Counted from the stretch's first letter, positions 1 to 13,119 are shown. The stretch is 64,000 bases of DNA from Hoyosella rhizosphaerae (GCF_014643175.1 NZ_BMJH01000001.1:1153926-1217925), one strand, 5' to 3'. Program-made: numbers and translations. The notes: generated from the letters alone by a model not told the origin.

Positions 1-635
1 AGTGCTGCGTCCTCTGCGGCCGTGATGAGTTCTCTGCCGACGATTTGCCACGAATCGGCAAAGTTCCAGAGCCTATTCAGATCATTCTCAACTGACCTAG
101 CACCGGCGATGATCTGTTCGAGTGGCATCACAGCGAACGGTTCTGACACCGTCACCGGCAAACCCTGATACCCCACCGCGCGGGGGCTGAGATTCCAGGC
201 ACTCGCAGTTTCGACGGAGGATTTGAGGTCGCGCACATGATGGTCAAAGAGCGCCGCCACCCCGCCCTCGGGTGAGGGTTCCACAAGCCGGGTGATCGAC
301 GTCGCATTATCGGTGTCCACAGCGAGCAACAATCCAGTGGCGGCCCGGAACGCAAGGATCATTGAGTCTGCGGCCGCAACATGTTGGGACACAATGTGAT
401 CGAGTGAATCAGCACCGGTATCCCACAACGTACCGTAGGCCGTGATCAGTTGCTGGCTGGAGACGAATGTACCGAGTCGCAATGACGCCGACGGCAACCG
501 ATGGATTTGGTTTGCGCGAATATCGACGAGGCGGTCCTTCAACCTCTGGCACGCAGAAATCGCTTGACCGGCCGCTTCCGGATCAATATCCAGCACACCA
601 CCTGCGGCGGTGGTCCCAAAAAACGGTGTTGTCAT
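1..635 (-). CDS. WXG-like helical protein, C-terminus outside window
   Basis: The minus frame from the ATG at 633-635 runs 211 codons to the window edge without a stop, so the gene is partial. A purine-rich ribosome site (AGGGGGACG) lies just upstream. The product begins MTTPFFGTTAAGG, has no signal peptide, and looks all-helical: two similar helical segments (about residues 16-100 and from 170 on), the second holding a W-N-F...W-Q pattern reminiscent of WXG100/PPE-type partners of type VII secretion. That family link is an inference from composition and pattern, not a firm match. It lies 24 bp downstream of a lipoprotein gene of the DUF3558 type, and its first codons were copied in the tandem duplication described at 599-2034. 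Confidence 0.6.
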   Translation of the reverse strand, partial: MTTPFFGTTAAGGVLDIDPEAAGQAISACQRLKDRLVDIRANQIHRLPSASLRLGTFVSSQQLITAYGTLWDTGADSLDHIVSQHVAAADSMILAFRAATGLLLAVDTDNATSITRLVEPSPEGGVAALFDHHVRDLKSSVETASAWNLSPRAVGYQGLPVTVSEPFAVMPLEQIIAGARSVENDLNRLWNFADSWQIVGRELITAAEDAA

Positions 636-659
636 CACGTCCCCCTGATCCACACGCTG

Positions 660-1262
660 CTATTCCGCCGGGAGATACGGCTCCAACAACGCCGCATACT
701 CCACCACTAGTTCATCTGCCTGCAGGGTTAAATCCCCCAACGACGACAGCCTCAGGTTCACCCACACACTCCTGTTTCCGGTCTGGAAGGCCACCTCCGC
801 ACACACCCGCGGACCACAGGACTCAAGGTTGTAATGCAACGCCGCACGCCCATTGATCGAAATCTCGCGCACATTCTCTACAAACACAAACTCCGCTACC
901 TCGTCGATCGACGAATCCGCAGACACAATGAAGATCCGCATATGGGTCCCGTTCCACGCACATTCGCTACGCCATCTGACATGCTTGTCGTAGAGGTTTT
1001 TGCTGCCCGCGATGCTCATGTACTTCGTCGCCGGGTCTAGCCCCACCGCTTCGACGGCTTCATCGGGGATGTCCTCGCACGGATCAAACACCGCCGGTGG
1101 ACGCACCGGGGCCGGGGTCGTTACCTCGGTCGTCTCGGTCAACACCGTCGACTGCTCAGCACCGAGATCCTCAGTCGTCGACTGGGCACACCCCGACACC
1201 AGCACACACGCGAACACCACACCCACACACCGACACCACACACCCCCCAACACCTGGCTCAT
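660..1262 (-). CDS. DUF3558-type lipoprotein, copy 2
   Basis: A 200-residue secreted lipoprotein. The ATG at 1262 is preferred over the TTG one codon upstream because GAGGGGG sits about 7 bases before it. Residues 1-25 form a short signal peptide ending in the lipobox VSGC followed by AQ, so the mature protein should be lipid-anchored outside the membrane. A Thr/Pro-rich linker leads to a domain starting at FDPCEDIPDEAV with later SECAW and SCGPRVCAEV segments; this start (DPC..IPDEAV) and the paired cysteines are typical of the DUF3558 family of actinobacterial lipoproteins, whose function is unknown. It is about four-fifths identical by eye to the product of 1373-1981, of which it is a tandem duplicate. 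Confidence 0.82.
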   Translation of the reverse strand: MSQVLGGVWCRCVGVVFACVLVSGCAQSTTEDLGAEQSTVLTETTEVTTPAPVRPPAVFDPCEDIPDEAVEAVGLDPATKYMSIAGSKNLYDKHVRWRSECAWNGTHMRIFIVSADSSIDEVAEFVFVENVREISINGRAALHYNLESCGPRVCAEVAFQTGNRSVWVNLRLSSLGDLTLQADELVVEYAALLEPYLPAE

Positions 1263-1348
1263 CAAAGTCCCCCTCTACAGAACACAGACGCAGCGCAGGC
1301 ACAATCGGTTCCACCTGAGGCGGTGGTCCCAAAAAAAGGTATTGACAT
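1262..1348 (-). pseudogene. Fossil 5' end of the WXG-like gene at a duplication junction
   Basis: Between the two lipoprotein genes the minus strand carries the same ribosome site and first codons as the gene at 1-635: it reads MSIPFFGTTASGG, against MTTPFFGTTAAGG there. After about 13 codons the match stops and the frame runs into the lipoprotein leader, ending at TGA 1262-1264, overlapping the ATG of the next lipoprotein. It is the truncated copy expected at the inner junction of a tandem duplication. It may still be translated as a 28-residue peptide coupled to the downstream lipoprotein, but nothing suggests the peptide is useful. Confidence 0.75.
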
Positions 1349-1372
1349 CACGTCCCCCTGATCCACACGCTG

Positions 1373-1981
1373 TTATTCCGCCGGGAGATACGGCTCCAAC
1401 AAGGCCGCATACTCCAACACCAAGTCATCAGCCTGCAGGGTTAAATCCCCCAACGACGACAGGTTGAGGTTCACCCACACACTCCCCGCGCCGGTCTGGA
1501 AGGCCACCTCCGCACACACACGCGGACCGCACGACAACAGGCCGTAATGCAACGCCGCACGACCATTGATCGAAATCTCGCGCACATTCTCCACAATTGA
1601 CCGCTCAGCTACGTCTGCAATGGACAAATCAGCAGACACGATAAAGACCCACTTGTAGGGCCCCTCCCAGGAGCACTCTCGCTGCCAAGGGAAATGCTTT
1701 TCATAATAATTTTCGTTGCCCGCGATGCTCATGTACTTCGTCGCCGGGTCCACGCCCACCGCCTTGACGGCTTCATCGGGGATGTCCTCGCACGGATCAA
1801 ACACCGCCGGTGGACGCACTGGCGCAGGCCCTGCCGCTCGCGTCACCTCGGTCGTCTCGGTCACCACCGTCGACTGCTCAGCACCGAGATCCTCAGTCGC
1901 CGACTGGGCACACCCCGACAACAAGGCACACGCGAACACCACACCCACACACCGACACCACACACCCAACACCTGGCTCAT
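1373..1981 (-). CDS. DUF3558-type lipoprotein, copy 1
   Basis: A 202-residue lipoprotein, first gene of the small minus-strand cluster. The start is the ATG at 1981 (GAGGGGG ribosome site; a TTG lies directly upstream). The signal peptide ends in lipobox LSGC followed by AQ; then comes a Thr/Pro/Arg linker and a DUF3558-like domain (FDPCEDIPDEAV near residue 62, CSWEG, SCGPRVCAEV, and a conserved C-terminal SLGDLTLQADDLV...LEPYLPAE). Compared with copy 2 it has a four-residue insertion (AAGP) in the linker and scattered substitutions concentrated in the middle of the domain (KNLYDKHVRW against ENYYEKHFPW), so the two copies have begun to diverge in one patch while the ends stay fixed. Function unknown. 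Confidence 0.82.
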   Translation of the reverse strand: MSQVLGVWCRCVGVVFACALLSGCAQSATEDLGAEQSTVVTETTEVTRAAGPAPVRPPAVFDPCEDIPDEAVKAVGVDPATKYMSIAGNENYYEKHFPWQRECSWEGPYKWVFIVSADLSIADVAERSIVENVREISINGRAALHYGLLSCGPRVCAEVAFQTGAGSVWVNLNLSSLGDLTLQADDLVLEYAALLEPYLPAE

Positions 1982-2398
1982 CAAAGTCCCCCTCTACAGA
2001 ACACAGACGCAGCGCAGGCACGATCGGTTCCACCGCCAGGTTGTGACTCCCACCACATCGTGGCTAGCCCTCATCATGCAGCGCGCCTTACCTCGCTGCG
2101 TTCCAAAGGTCATGTCCAAGTGTTTCAGCGCCGTATGTGTTGTGCTCCCCCGCAAGGATGCTCGCTGGTCAAAAACTGAACGAGCAACGAGGGGTTTGGG
2201 ACAAGTTCAATCACCGAGGTGTGGACCACGTATTTTGTTGCGCCCACCTGGGACACAACTGTTGGCGCCGTGGATACTCAGCGAGTTTGGTGAAAGGTTG
2301 CGGTCACGGTCGATGACGATCATCGCTGTCTTTTGCGCACTGTAGTGATGATCGTCCTCGGCCGTTGGCGTTCCCGCGCTGTACGACGGACCGGCTAG
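1982..2398. other. Gene-free stretch between lipoproteins and rnj
   Basis: No convincing gene on either strand in 417 bp. It contains the leader of the lipoprotein cluster (1982-2034, minus strand) and, downstream of rnj, an inverted repeat GACGATCATC (2315-2324) / GATGATCGTC (2347-2356) with a 22-base loop. On the rnj transcript this could form a hairpin 43-84 nt after the stop codon, but it has no U-run, so terminator or operator roles are both possible. The middle part (2045-2300) shows no recognisable similarity and may be decayed sequence. Confidence 0.5.
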
Positions 2399-5211
<2,813 letters not shown>

Positions 5212-5273
5212 CTAGTCGCTTATGGGCGTGGAAACCTACCCCACCCACCGTCACTGAATGCTAGACCCCGCTT

Positions 5274-6026
5274 TTACCCTTCGGTGACGAAAGGACTTGT
5301 CGCTACTTCGCTGCCGTCGGACAGTGTTCCGATCTCAAAATCACCGAAGATGTTGGGCAGTGACTTGTGTAGTTGCCGTAGGCATTCGATTGCGAGTTCG
5401 CGAATCTCGACGTCGGCATGTTCGGTGGCGCGCATGCCGATAAAGTGCCGCCAAGCACGGTAGTTTCCTGTCACGACAATTTTCGTTTCAGTGGCATTTG
5501 GCAGTACTGAACGCGCTGCTTGACGCGCTTGTTTGCGTCGTAGCAAAGCATTCGGCATTTCCGCGAACTTGGTTTCAAGGGCGGCAAGTAGCTCTTTGTA
5601 CGCCTTTCGGCTCACCTCGGCCGCGTCACTCAAGAGTTTCTCAAGTTCAGGGTCTCCGGCCACAGCGGGCGGCGCCACGATGTTTGCGTCGTGTTCAGGA
5701 ACGAAGCGCTGAGAGAGCTGCGAATACGAGAAATGCCGATGGCGTATCAGCTCGTGTGTGCACGACCGCGACACTCCCGAGATGTAAAACGTGACTGACC
5801 CATGTTCGAGTACCGATAGGTGCCCCACTTCCAGAATGTGGCGCAGGTATCCGGCGTTGGTGGCCGTACGTGGGTTGGGTTTTTGCCAGCTCTGATAGCA
5901 GGCGCGCCCGGCAAACTCGGCGAGCGCCTCGCCACCATCGGCGTCGGTTTCCCAATCTATGTCGTCGGGTGGGGTGAACTCAGTCTTAGCGATGAGCTGC
6001 ACCTTCAACGGCACTATCTCTGGCAC
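5274..6026 (-). CDS. thyX: Flavin-dependent thymidylate synthase ThyX
   Basis: Makes dTMP from dUMP using FAD/NADPH and methylene-tetrahydrofolate. The start is GTG 6026, preceded by a strong AGGAGG six bases upstream; the frame continues to 6098 but without support. This gives 250 residues, the usual ThyX length in mycobacteria. The signature [13 protein letters not shown] lies at 95-107, with the nucleophilic serine at 105; [12 protein letters not shown] carries further substrate contacts. It lies between dapA and dapB, as in corynebacteria. Confidence 0.96.
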   Translation of the reverse strand: MPEIVPLKVQLIAKTEFTPPDDIDWETDADGGEALAEFAGRACYQSWQKPNPRTATNAGYLRHILEVGHLSVLEHGSVTFYISGVSRSCTHELIRHRHFSYSQLSQRFVPEHDANIVAPPAVAGDPELEKLLSDAAEVSRKAYKELLAALETKFAEMPNALLRRKQARQAARSVLPNATETKIVVTGNYRAWRHFIGMRATEHADVEIRELAIECLRQLHKSLPNIFGDFEIGTLSDGSEVATSPFVTEG

Positions 6027-6141
6027 GGATATCCTCCTACGAGTGCGTTCACTTCCCGAGGTTAGGCGGAAGCTGAAATCCACGCGGGTGTGACGCATAG
6101 TGATTATCTCTTACCAGCATCAGTGTGAGGAGCGCAGGCAT

Positions 6142-6576
6142 ATGTCAGTCAGTGGATCGATCGAGTTTGAGATCAAGGCGAGCCCAGAAAAGGTGATGGA
6201 GGCTCTCGTCGATGTGGAGTCGCTTCCCCAGTGGTCGTCTTCGCACCGGAAGGTTGAGGTTCGCTCACGCGACGACCAGGGACGCCCGAAGCAGGTGTGG
6301 ATGGCAATCTCGACCATGGGGATCAACGATGAACAACTCGTCGAGTATGCGTTCACTGACGACACTGTGCACTGGGATTTGCTGGAGCCGAGCAATCAGC
6401 AGAAGTTGCAAAGCGGATCGTATGTATTGACTGCGACGCCTGAGGGCACGAAGTTGAAGTTCGAATTGACGGTCGATCTGAAGATTCCAATGCCGGGTTT
6501 CTTGGTTAAGCGCGGTCAGAAGATGGCGCTTGAGACAGCGTCGAAGGGCTTGAAAAAGTTCGTTGAGGGCCGTTGA
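6142..6576 (+). CDS. SRPBCC (START-like) ligand-binding protein
   Basis: A 144-residue cytoplasmic protein of the polyketide-cyclase/SRPBCC fold, related in pattern to mycobacterial TB16.3/TB18.5-type proteins. The ATG at 6142 has GAGGAG nine bases upstream; the frame extends to 6100 without support. The fold is visible as GSIEFEIKASPEKVMEALVDVES (beta-1 and helix), repeated beta-strands (KQVWMAISTMGINDEQLVEY, VHWDLLEPSNQQKL) and a long C-terminal helix (LVKRGQKMALETASKGLKKF). Ligand unknown. Divergent from thyX, and followed 93 bp later by the RHH gene. Confidence 0.88.
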   Translation: MSVSGSIEFEIKASPEKVMEALVDVESLPQWSSSHRKVEVRSRDDQGRPKQVWMAISTMGINDEQLVEYAFTDDTVHWDLLEPSNQQKLQSGSYVLTATPEGTKLKFELTVDLKIPMPGFLVKRGQKMALETASKGLKKFVEGR

Positions 6577-6584
6577 TCGCCGAC

Positions 6585-6670
6585 TGACGCCACACACGAC
6601 GCCACTGTGACGCCATAATGACATCCCCCTCCCCTTGACAGATGTCATCAATGGCGTCACTGTGGTGTCA
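6585..6670 (+). promoter_or_regulatory. Symmetric operator array and promoter of the RHH gene
   Basis: Half-sites of the type TGACGCCA occur at 6585-6592, 6598-6604 (GACGCCA), 6608-6615 and as TGACATC at 6619-6625; inverted copies follow as GATGTCA (6641-6647), TGGCGTCA (6652-6659) and TGGTGTCA (6663-6670). Steps are 10-11 bp, one helical turn. Together 6598-6625 and 6641-6669 form an imperfect inverted repeat with arms of about 28 bp. A -35-like TTGACA (6635-6640) sits in the centre. The last half-site runs into the ATG at 6670 and no ribosome site is visible, so the transcript may be leaderless. Ribbon-helix-helix proteins commonly bind such short spaced half-sites, so autoregulation is likely. 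Confidence 0.72.
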
Positions 6671-7251
6671 TGGACCTTTCTCAGTACACCTCTCGCCTGC
6701 TTGACGACCTCACAGCAGCGGCATCCCTCGGCGACGACCGCACCCAGCAGATCGCGGCCACCCTCGCCAAAACAGCCGAACCATCCCTGCGACTCATCCT
6801 CATGTCAGCGCTCAGCGACTTCGCCAAGGAAGTGTCGCTATCACTCGACGAACAGACGGTCGAAGCCCGACTCGACGGCAACAACATTGACGTTGTCATC
6901 GTCCATGAAGGCGACCCAGTCACCGAGGCCCCCTATGACCCGGTATCCGAGTTTGAGCAAGCCCTCGACGATTTCGGCGGAAACATTTCCCGCGTCACTC
7001 TTCGCCTTGTCGACAACATCAAGTCGAAGGCCGAAGAAGCCGCGAACGCAAACGGCGTTTCACTGAACTCATGGGTAGGACAAGCTGTCCGCGGCGCATT
7101 GCGGGATCAGGGACGCTGGGCGTGGGAACCCCCACATCACCGCCCAGGTCAAACGTCAGAGCCACAGGACGGCCCGGCAGCACCACCCACCGCAGAAGAG
7201 TCAACGGGCCCTGAGACGCCCAACAGCAATGACACGCAACCCAAGAACTAG
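6670..7251 (+). CDS. Orphan ribbon-helix-helix (HicB-like) DNA-binding protein
   Basis: 193 residues. The N-terminal 60 residues are helical (KTAEPSLRLILMSALSDFAKEV), then a short beta segment, and a ribbon-helix-helix domain at about 107-145: strand RVTLRLVDNIKSKAEEAANA and helices ending SLNSWVGQAVRGAL, a pattern found in HicB-family antitoxins. The C-terminal 45 residues are Pro/Thr/Asn-rich and disordered. No toxin gene adjoins it: the downstream neighbour is convergent and encodes a flavodoxin-like protein. It is therefore better read as a stand-alone autoregulated DNA-binding protein than as half of a toxin-antitoxin pair. It lies directly behind the operator at 6585-6670. Confidence 0.8.
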   Translation: MDLSQYTSRLLDDLTAAASLGDDRTQQIAATLAKTAEPSLRLILMSALSDFAKEVSLSLDEQTVEARLDGNNIDVVIVHEGDPVTEAPYDPVSEFEQALDDFGGNISRVTLRLVDNIKSKAEEAANANGVSLNSWVGQAVRGALRDQGRWAWEPPHHRPGQTSEPQDGPAAPPTAEESTGPETPNSNDTQPKN

Positions 7252-7263
7252 GTTTCGGTCAAC

Positions 7264-7715
7264 TCACTCACTAATTGTCACAGCCAAAGTCGCCCCGAGT
7301 TCGTAGCACTGCTCCCTCATCGACGAGTCGGGGGTGCCATAGAACTCGAGCGGCTTGGCCACCAATGACAACGCTAGACCAGTCGTGATTTTCTCGATCG
7401 ACTTCACAGCCCCGACGGTGTCCTGGTTGCCATGCACCCAGGCGCCGAACGGTCGGCCCGCAACATCGTCGATGCTCGGGTAATACACGGTGTCAAAAAA
7501 GTGCTTCAAAGCACCCGACATGTACCCAAAGTTCGCTGGGGTGCCAAATATGTATCCATCAGCGTTCAACATGTCCGACACCGTGGCGTGCAGTGCCGAA
7601 ACGGACCGCACTTCGACGCCCGAAATATCAGGATCGTGCGCGCCCTTCAGAACCGCCTCTAGCAGCTCCCGAGTGCCGGGTGATGGAGTGTGGTGAACGA
7701 TCAAGAGTGTTGCAC

Positions 7716-7719
<4 letters not shown>
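7264..7719 (-). CDS. Flavodoxin-like / NADPH-dependent FMN reductase family protein
   Basis: 151 residues with the flavodoxin fold: LLIVHHTPSPGTRELLEAV is the phosphate-binding loop for FMN, and DGYIFGTPANFGYMSGALKHF is the typical flavin-ring loop (GTP-x-NFGY). Electron donor or quinone/FMN reductase activity is likely, substrate unknown. GTG start at 7717-7719 overlaps the stop of the upstream membrane-protein gene as GTGA, so it is the last gene of a dapB operon. Convergent with the RHH gene, 12 bp apart. Confidence 0.9.
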
Positions 7720-8980
<1,261 letters not shown>

Positions 8981-10378
8981 TTACGTGATCCGGCAGAGAC
9001 GCCGAACTGACGCTGGGAGATCGGCTGTGTCTGCAAACGGGCCAACCACCGCTGCACCCATGGGTCTTTGAAGCAATTCGTGCGCCACTGCACGCACTTC
9101 ATCACCGGTGACAGCGTTGATCCGAGCGATTGTGTCGGAAACGGTGAAGTGATTTCCGTAGCTCAACTCACTGCGCCCAATGCGGTGCATGCGGGACGGG
9201 ACGTCTTCCAAGCCGAGCACAAGTTGACCTCGGAGGTTCCCTTGCGCACGACGACATTCAGCGTCGGTGATGCCGTTTTCGGCAACGTCTTGAAGGACCT
9301 TTTCCACAACGTCTACAACTTCGCCTAGGTGTTCGTCCTGGCATCCCGCATAAATCGAAAATGCCCCAATATCGGAAAATGTATCGACATTGGAGTACAC
9401 CGAGTACGCGAGGCCACGCTTTTCACGCACCTCTTGGAATAGGCGCGAACTCATTCCGCCACCAAGCGCTGTGTTCAACACAGACAACGCCCAGCGTCTC
9501 GAGTCGTGCCGTCCGAAGGAACGAACGCCCAAAGAAATGTGTGTCTGTTCGTTGTCGCGGTCGAGCACCGTAACGCTCGGACGGCGCTTGAGCGTGAGTG
9601 TGCCCGAGCGCCGAGGTGCGGGCACGGCATTGTGGTCAAGATTGCGAGCGAAGTACGGATATGCGAGTTCTACAACCTCGTTGTGTGCAATGTTCCCCGC
9701 AACGGATAGCACCATGTGTTCTGGCCGATACCGCCGAGCATGGAATCCGTGCAGTTGACGCCGCGTCATCATCTCGACGGATTCTGCGGATCCGATGACA
9801 GGTCGCCCTAGCCGGTGGTCGCTGAACACAGAGGCAAGGAACGCGTCGCCCAGCAGGTCTTCTGGGTCGTCGTCGCGCATCGCAAGTTCTTCGAGAACAA
9901 CGCTGCGTTCGACTTCCACATCAGAGGCGTGGCATTGCCCACGCAGCACGACGTCGGTGACTAGATCAATCGCGAGTTCTAGATCATTATCGAGAACGTG
10001 CGCGAAGTAGCACGTGTGTTCCCGTGCGGTGAAAGCGTTGAAGTCGCCACCCACCGCGTCGATTTCTTCGGCGATGCTCTGCGCGGTTCTGGTGGGAGTT
10101 GACTTGAACAGTAGGTGTTCAAGGAAATGTGCCGCACCTGCATGGTCGGGGTGCTCGTCACGCGAGCCCACACCGACCCACAAGCCCACAGAGGCAGACT
10201 GCACCCCTGGTACATGTTCTGTGACTATCCGCAGTCCGCCAGGCAAGACTGTGCGATGCACGCCGTTTGCGGCGTTGTCGTGCGAAAGCAAGCGCCCCGG
10301 AGTGTGCTCGACACCCGGGGCAGCTTGATCGCGGTATCCCCTATTCAGAGGATGAACCACCTGATTCGTTCTCACCAT
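8981..10378 (-). CDS. M16-family zinc metalloprotease (Rv2782c/PepR-type)
   Basis: 465 residues, the length of the mitochondrial-processing-peptidase-like proteases of actinobacteria. The inverted zinc motif [11 protein letters not shown] (HxxEH) is followed about 75 residues later by [21 protein letters not shown], holding the third ligand glutamate. Residues 1-40 are poorly conserved. With the ATG at 10378 the gene overlaps the 3' end of pnp by 38 bp; a start further inside is possible. Placement after pnp is conserved in mycobacteria. Confidence 0.92.
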   Translation of the reverse strand: MVRTNQVVHPLNRGYRDQAAPGVEHTPGRLLSHDNAANGVHRTVLPGGLRIVTEHVPGVQSASVGLWVGVGSRDEHPDHAGAAHFLEHLLFKSTPTRTAQSIAEEIDAVGGDFNAFTAREHTCYFAHVLDNDLELAIDLVTDVVLRGQCHASDVEVERSVVLEELAMRDDDPEDLLGDAFLASVFSDHRLGRPVIGSAESVEMMTRRQLHGFHARRYRPEHMVLSVAGNIAHNEVVELAYPYFARNLDHNAVPAPRRSGTLTLKRRPSVTVLDRDNEQTHISLGVRSFGRHDSRRWALSVLNTALGGGMSSRLFQEVREKRGLAYSVYSNVDTFSDIGAFSIYAGCQDEHLGEVVDVVEKVLQDVAENGITDAECRRAQGNLRGQLVLGLEDVPSRMHRIGRSELSYGNHFTVSDTIARINAVTGDEVRAVAHELLQRPMGAAVVGPFADTADLPASVRRLCRIT

Positions 10379-12602
10379 CGGTGCTAACTTCTACCGTCTC
10401 TTCAGCTTCTTCTACTGGCGTGAGGCTGATCTTGCCGCGGTTGTCAATGTCTGTGATTTCAACGCGCAACTTGCTACCGACGTTGACAACATCTTCCACT
10501 TTACCGATTCGCTTGCCGCCACCGAGCTTGGAGATGTGGACAAGCCCATCTCGACCCGGCAGAAGGGATACAAACGCACCGAAGGCAGTGGTCTTAACGA
10601 CCGTGCCGAGGAACCTGTCACCGATTTGTGGTTGCTGCGGGTTGGCAATCGCATTGATGCGGTCGATTGCGGCTTGCGCAGATGGCCCGTCCGATGCACC
10701 GACGAATACTGTTCCGTCATCTTCAATCGAGATGGACGCACCAGTTTCCTCGGTGATCAGGTTGATCATCTTGCCCTTGGGCCCAATAACCTCACCGATC
10801 TTGTCGACGGGAACCTTGATGGTTGTGATCCGCGGGGCGAACCGACTCATCTCGTCGGGGCGATCGATTGCTTCAGCCATGACATCGAGGATGGTGAGCC
10901 TGGCATCGCGTGCCTGGCTCAACGCACCAGCGAGAACCGCTGATGGGATTCCATCAAGTTTGGTGTCGAGTTGCAGCGCCGTGACGAAGTCTTTCGTTCC
11001 GGCCACCTTGAAGTCCATGTCGCCGAATGCATCTTCAGCTCCGAGGATGTCGGTGAGCGCAACGTACTTCATTTCGCCATCGATGTTGTCGGACACGAGT
11101 CCCATGGCGATACCCGCAACTGGTGCCTTCAGTGGGACACCGGCGTTGAGCATCGACAAGGTCGACGCACAGACTGAACCCATTGAGGTGGAACCATTCG
11201 AGCTCAGTGCCTCAGAAACCTGACGGATTGAGTATGGGAACTCTTCAACGCTCGGCAACACTGGAACGAGTGCACGTTCAGCAAGAGCACCGTGGCCGAT
11301 TTCGCGGCGCTTTGGTGTTCCCACGCGGCCTGTTTCGCCAGTGGAGTATGGCGGGAAGTTGTAGTGGTGCATGTAGCGCTTGGTCTTCTCAGGTCCGAGC
11401 GAGTCGACCTGCTGCGACATCTTCATCATGTCGAGTGTGGTGACGCCAAGGATCTGGGTTTCGCCACGCTCAAACAGGGCGCTGCCGTGCGCGCGAGGCA
11501 CGATTGCGACCTCAGCTGCAAGGGAGCGAATGTCTGTCAGGCCACGGCCGTCGATACGGAAGTGGTCTTGGATGATGCGGCGGCGAACATTGGACTTGGT
11601 CAGTGAGCGGAACGCTGCACCAAGTTCTTTTTCGCGTCCAACGAAGTCATCGGCGATTTGTTCAAGGACATCAGCCTTGACCTTGTCGATGCGCTCTTCG
11701 CGTTCTGCCTTGCCCGCAATCGCCAGTGCTTCTGCGAGCGGCGCGGTGGCGACCTTCTCCACCGCTTCGAACGCGTCAGCTTCGTAGGGAGGAAATAGCG
11801 GGAAGCTAGCGGTTTCTTTTGCTGCTCCACGCGCTAGGGCCTGCTGAGCTTCGCACAGTTTCGCGATGAACGGCTTAGCGGCCTCAAGCCCCTCGGCGAC
11901 GATGGTCTCGGTCGGAGCCTTAGCGCCGCCCTCAATGAGGCTGATGACGTTGTCGGTAGCTTCTGCTTCGACCATCATGATTGCAACGTCAGCGTTGGCG
12001 CCTTCGCCACCTGTGATGCGACCGGCGACAACCATGTCGAATACGGCGGTCTCAAGTTGCTTGACTGTGGGGAAAGCTACCCATTGTCCTTCGATAAGCG
12101 CGACCCGCACGGCGCCGATCGGACCGGAGAATGGCAAACCGGAAAGTTGTGTCGATGCAGACGCAGCGTTGATAGCGATTACGTCGTAGAGGTGCTCTGG
12201 ATCAAGGCTCATCACAGTGACGACGACCTGGACCTCGTTGCGCAGACCGTCAACGAATGTTGGGCGCAGTGGCCGGTCAATAAGTCGGCATGTGAGTACG
12301 GCGTCAGTGGAAGGGCGGCCTTCGCGGCGGAAGAATGATCCTGGGATGCGTCCGGCGGCGTACATCCGCTCTTCGACGTCCACGGTGAGCGGGAAGAAAT
12401 CGAGGTGTTCACGTGGCTGCTTAGACACGCTCGTCGCGGAGAGCAGCATTGTTTCTTCATCGAGGTACGCAACAACAGCGCCGGAGGCCTGCTGTGCGAG
12501 GTGGCCAGTTTCGAACCGCACAGTGCGCTGTCCGAAGCTGCCGTTGTCGAGCACGACTGAGCTCTCGAAGATACGTGGCTCGTTGTCGTGGTTGTCTGTC
12601 AT
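10341..12602 (-). CDS. pnp: Polyribonucleotide nucleotidyltransferase (PNPase/GPSI)
   Basis: Phosphorolytic 3'-5' exonuclease of mRNA decay, 753 residues from ATG 12602 ([16 protein letters not shown]); the open frame continues to 12812 but that extension has no family support. Two RNase PH cores are visible ([22 protein letters not shown] and, later, [19 protein letters not shown]), then a KH domain with GPKG ([19 protein letters not shown]) and a C-terminal S1 domain ([20 protein letters not shown]). An acidic tail ends the protein. Downstream of rpsO on the same strand, the usual rpsO-pnp order. Confidence 0.96.
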   Translation of the reverse strand: MTDNHDNEPRIFESSVVLDNGSFGQRTVRFETGHLAQQASGAVVAYLDEETMLLSATSVSKQPREHLDFFPLTVDVEERMYAAGRIPGSFFRREGRPSTDAVLTCRLIDRPLRPTFVDGLRNEVQVVVTVMSLDPEHLYDVIAINAASASTQLSGLPFSGPIGAVRVALIEGQWVAFPTVKQLETAVFDMVVAGRITGGEGANADVAIMMVEAEATDNVISLIEGGAKAPTETIVAEGLEAAKPFIAKLCEAQQALARGAAKETASFPLFPPYEADAFEAVEKVATAPLAEALAIAGKAEREERIDKVKADVLEQIADDFVGREKELGAAFRSLTKSNVRRRIIQDHFRIDGRGLTDIRSLAAEVAIVPRAHGSALFERGETQILGVTTLDMMKMSQQVDSLGPEKTKRYMHHYNFPPYSTGETGRVGTPKRREIGHGALAERALVPVLPSVEEFPYSIRQVSEALSSNGSTSMGSVCASTLSMLNAGVPLKAPVAGIAMGLVSDNIDGEMKYVALTDILGAEDAFGDMDFKVAGTKDFVTALQLDTKLDGIPSAVLAGALSQARDARLTILDVMAEAIDRPDEMSRFAPRITTIKVPVDKIGEVIGPKGKMINLITEETGASISIEDDGTVFVGASDGPSAQAAIDRINAIANPQQPQIGDRFLGTVVKTTAFGAFVSLLPGRDGLVHISKLGGGKRIGKVEDVVNVGSKLRVEITDIDNRGKISLTPVEEAEETVEVSTDGENESGGSSSE

Positions 12603-13119
12603 ATATTTCTCACTCTCGTCTTTTTGCTGCGCAATGGCGCACAGCCTGCTCGTCGCGTCATGGATGCGACAGGGTGTGTCGGGCCTCAAGAGGCGCGACG
12701 GTGTGCTCACCGAGTGGGACGCCGATTTCTTCAGCGAAATAGAGTCCGTGCATACGCCGGATTGATCACTGGATCGAAATCGTTGAACTCGGGCCTCCGC
12801 GACTGCGGCCATCGATCGAAGCGGTCGGAGTTCATACTCCGGCTGCCACTACCGAGGACCGACCGTGTGGAGGGCATTCTTCGTCCCACGGTGTGTAGTC
12901 CACACCACTCCGTGTGGGGTGAACCTCTCGCAGACTACCAGCCATGGCCGACATATGAGTGCGTGGCGACCAATGCAGGCTGAGCGAGGCTGCGAAATTT
13001 TTTACGGTGAAGAACTAGACGCTTACGGTAAGCGCGCCGAAAACAACTCTGGCCCGACTCCGTCCCCCCATACAAGAGAGAACGAAACCGAGCCAGAATC
13101 CGAAACTCTACGTTCTAGT
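12603..13119 (-). other. rpsO-pnp intergenic region with hairpins
   Basis: 517 bp without a gene. On the transcript from rpsO, three inverted repeats stand out: a 10-bp stem with two G-U pairs 22-72 nt past the rpsO stop (13048-13057 with 13088-13097, loop 30), a near-perfect palindrome CGCTTAC-G-GTAAGCG (13020-13034), and the hairpin CCACAC-6-GTGTGG (12900-12917), the last flanked by more GTGTGG/CCACAC copies. In other bacteria this interval carries hairpins cut by RNase III and recognised by PNPase for self-control; that role here is inferred. Confidence 0.5.

Larger units (their letters stand above)
599..2034 (-). repeat. Tandem duplication, two units of about 720 bp
   Basis: Two direct copies: about 1315-2034 and 599-1314. 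Each holds about 50 bp of leader (with GTGCCTGCGCTGCGTCTGTG on the minus strand, one base changed near its 5' side), a lipoprotein gene, the 24-25 bp gap and the first codons of the WXG-like gene. The outer breakpoint in the leader (plus strand GGTTCCACC at 2026-2034) and the breakpoint inside the WXG-like gene (ACACCACCTG near 596-604) share CCACC, and the internal junction at 1307-1317 reads GGTTCCACCTG, that is, one side joined to the other through CCACC. This is what a microhomology-mediated duplication would leave. Confidence 0.8.

Noticed and set aside
1000-2345. Plus-strand frames opposite the lipoprotein genes
   Set aside because: They repeat Pro/Thr/His-rich sequence twice simply because the DNA is duplicated; the minus strand has lipobox signals and ribosome sites.
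1982-2398. Possible insertion-sequence remnant
   Set aside because: No terminal inverted repeats, transposase motif or target duplication could be seen; only a local inverted repeat at 2315-2356.
10379-12812. Longer pnp start at 12812
   Set aside because: The 70 extra residues have no family resemblance, and the ATG at 12602 gives the usual N-terminus.
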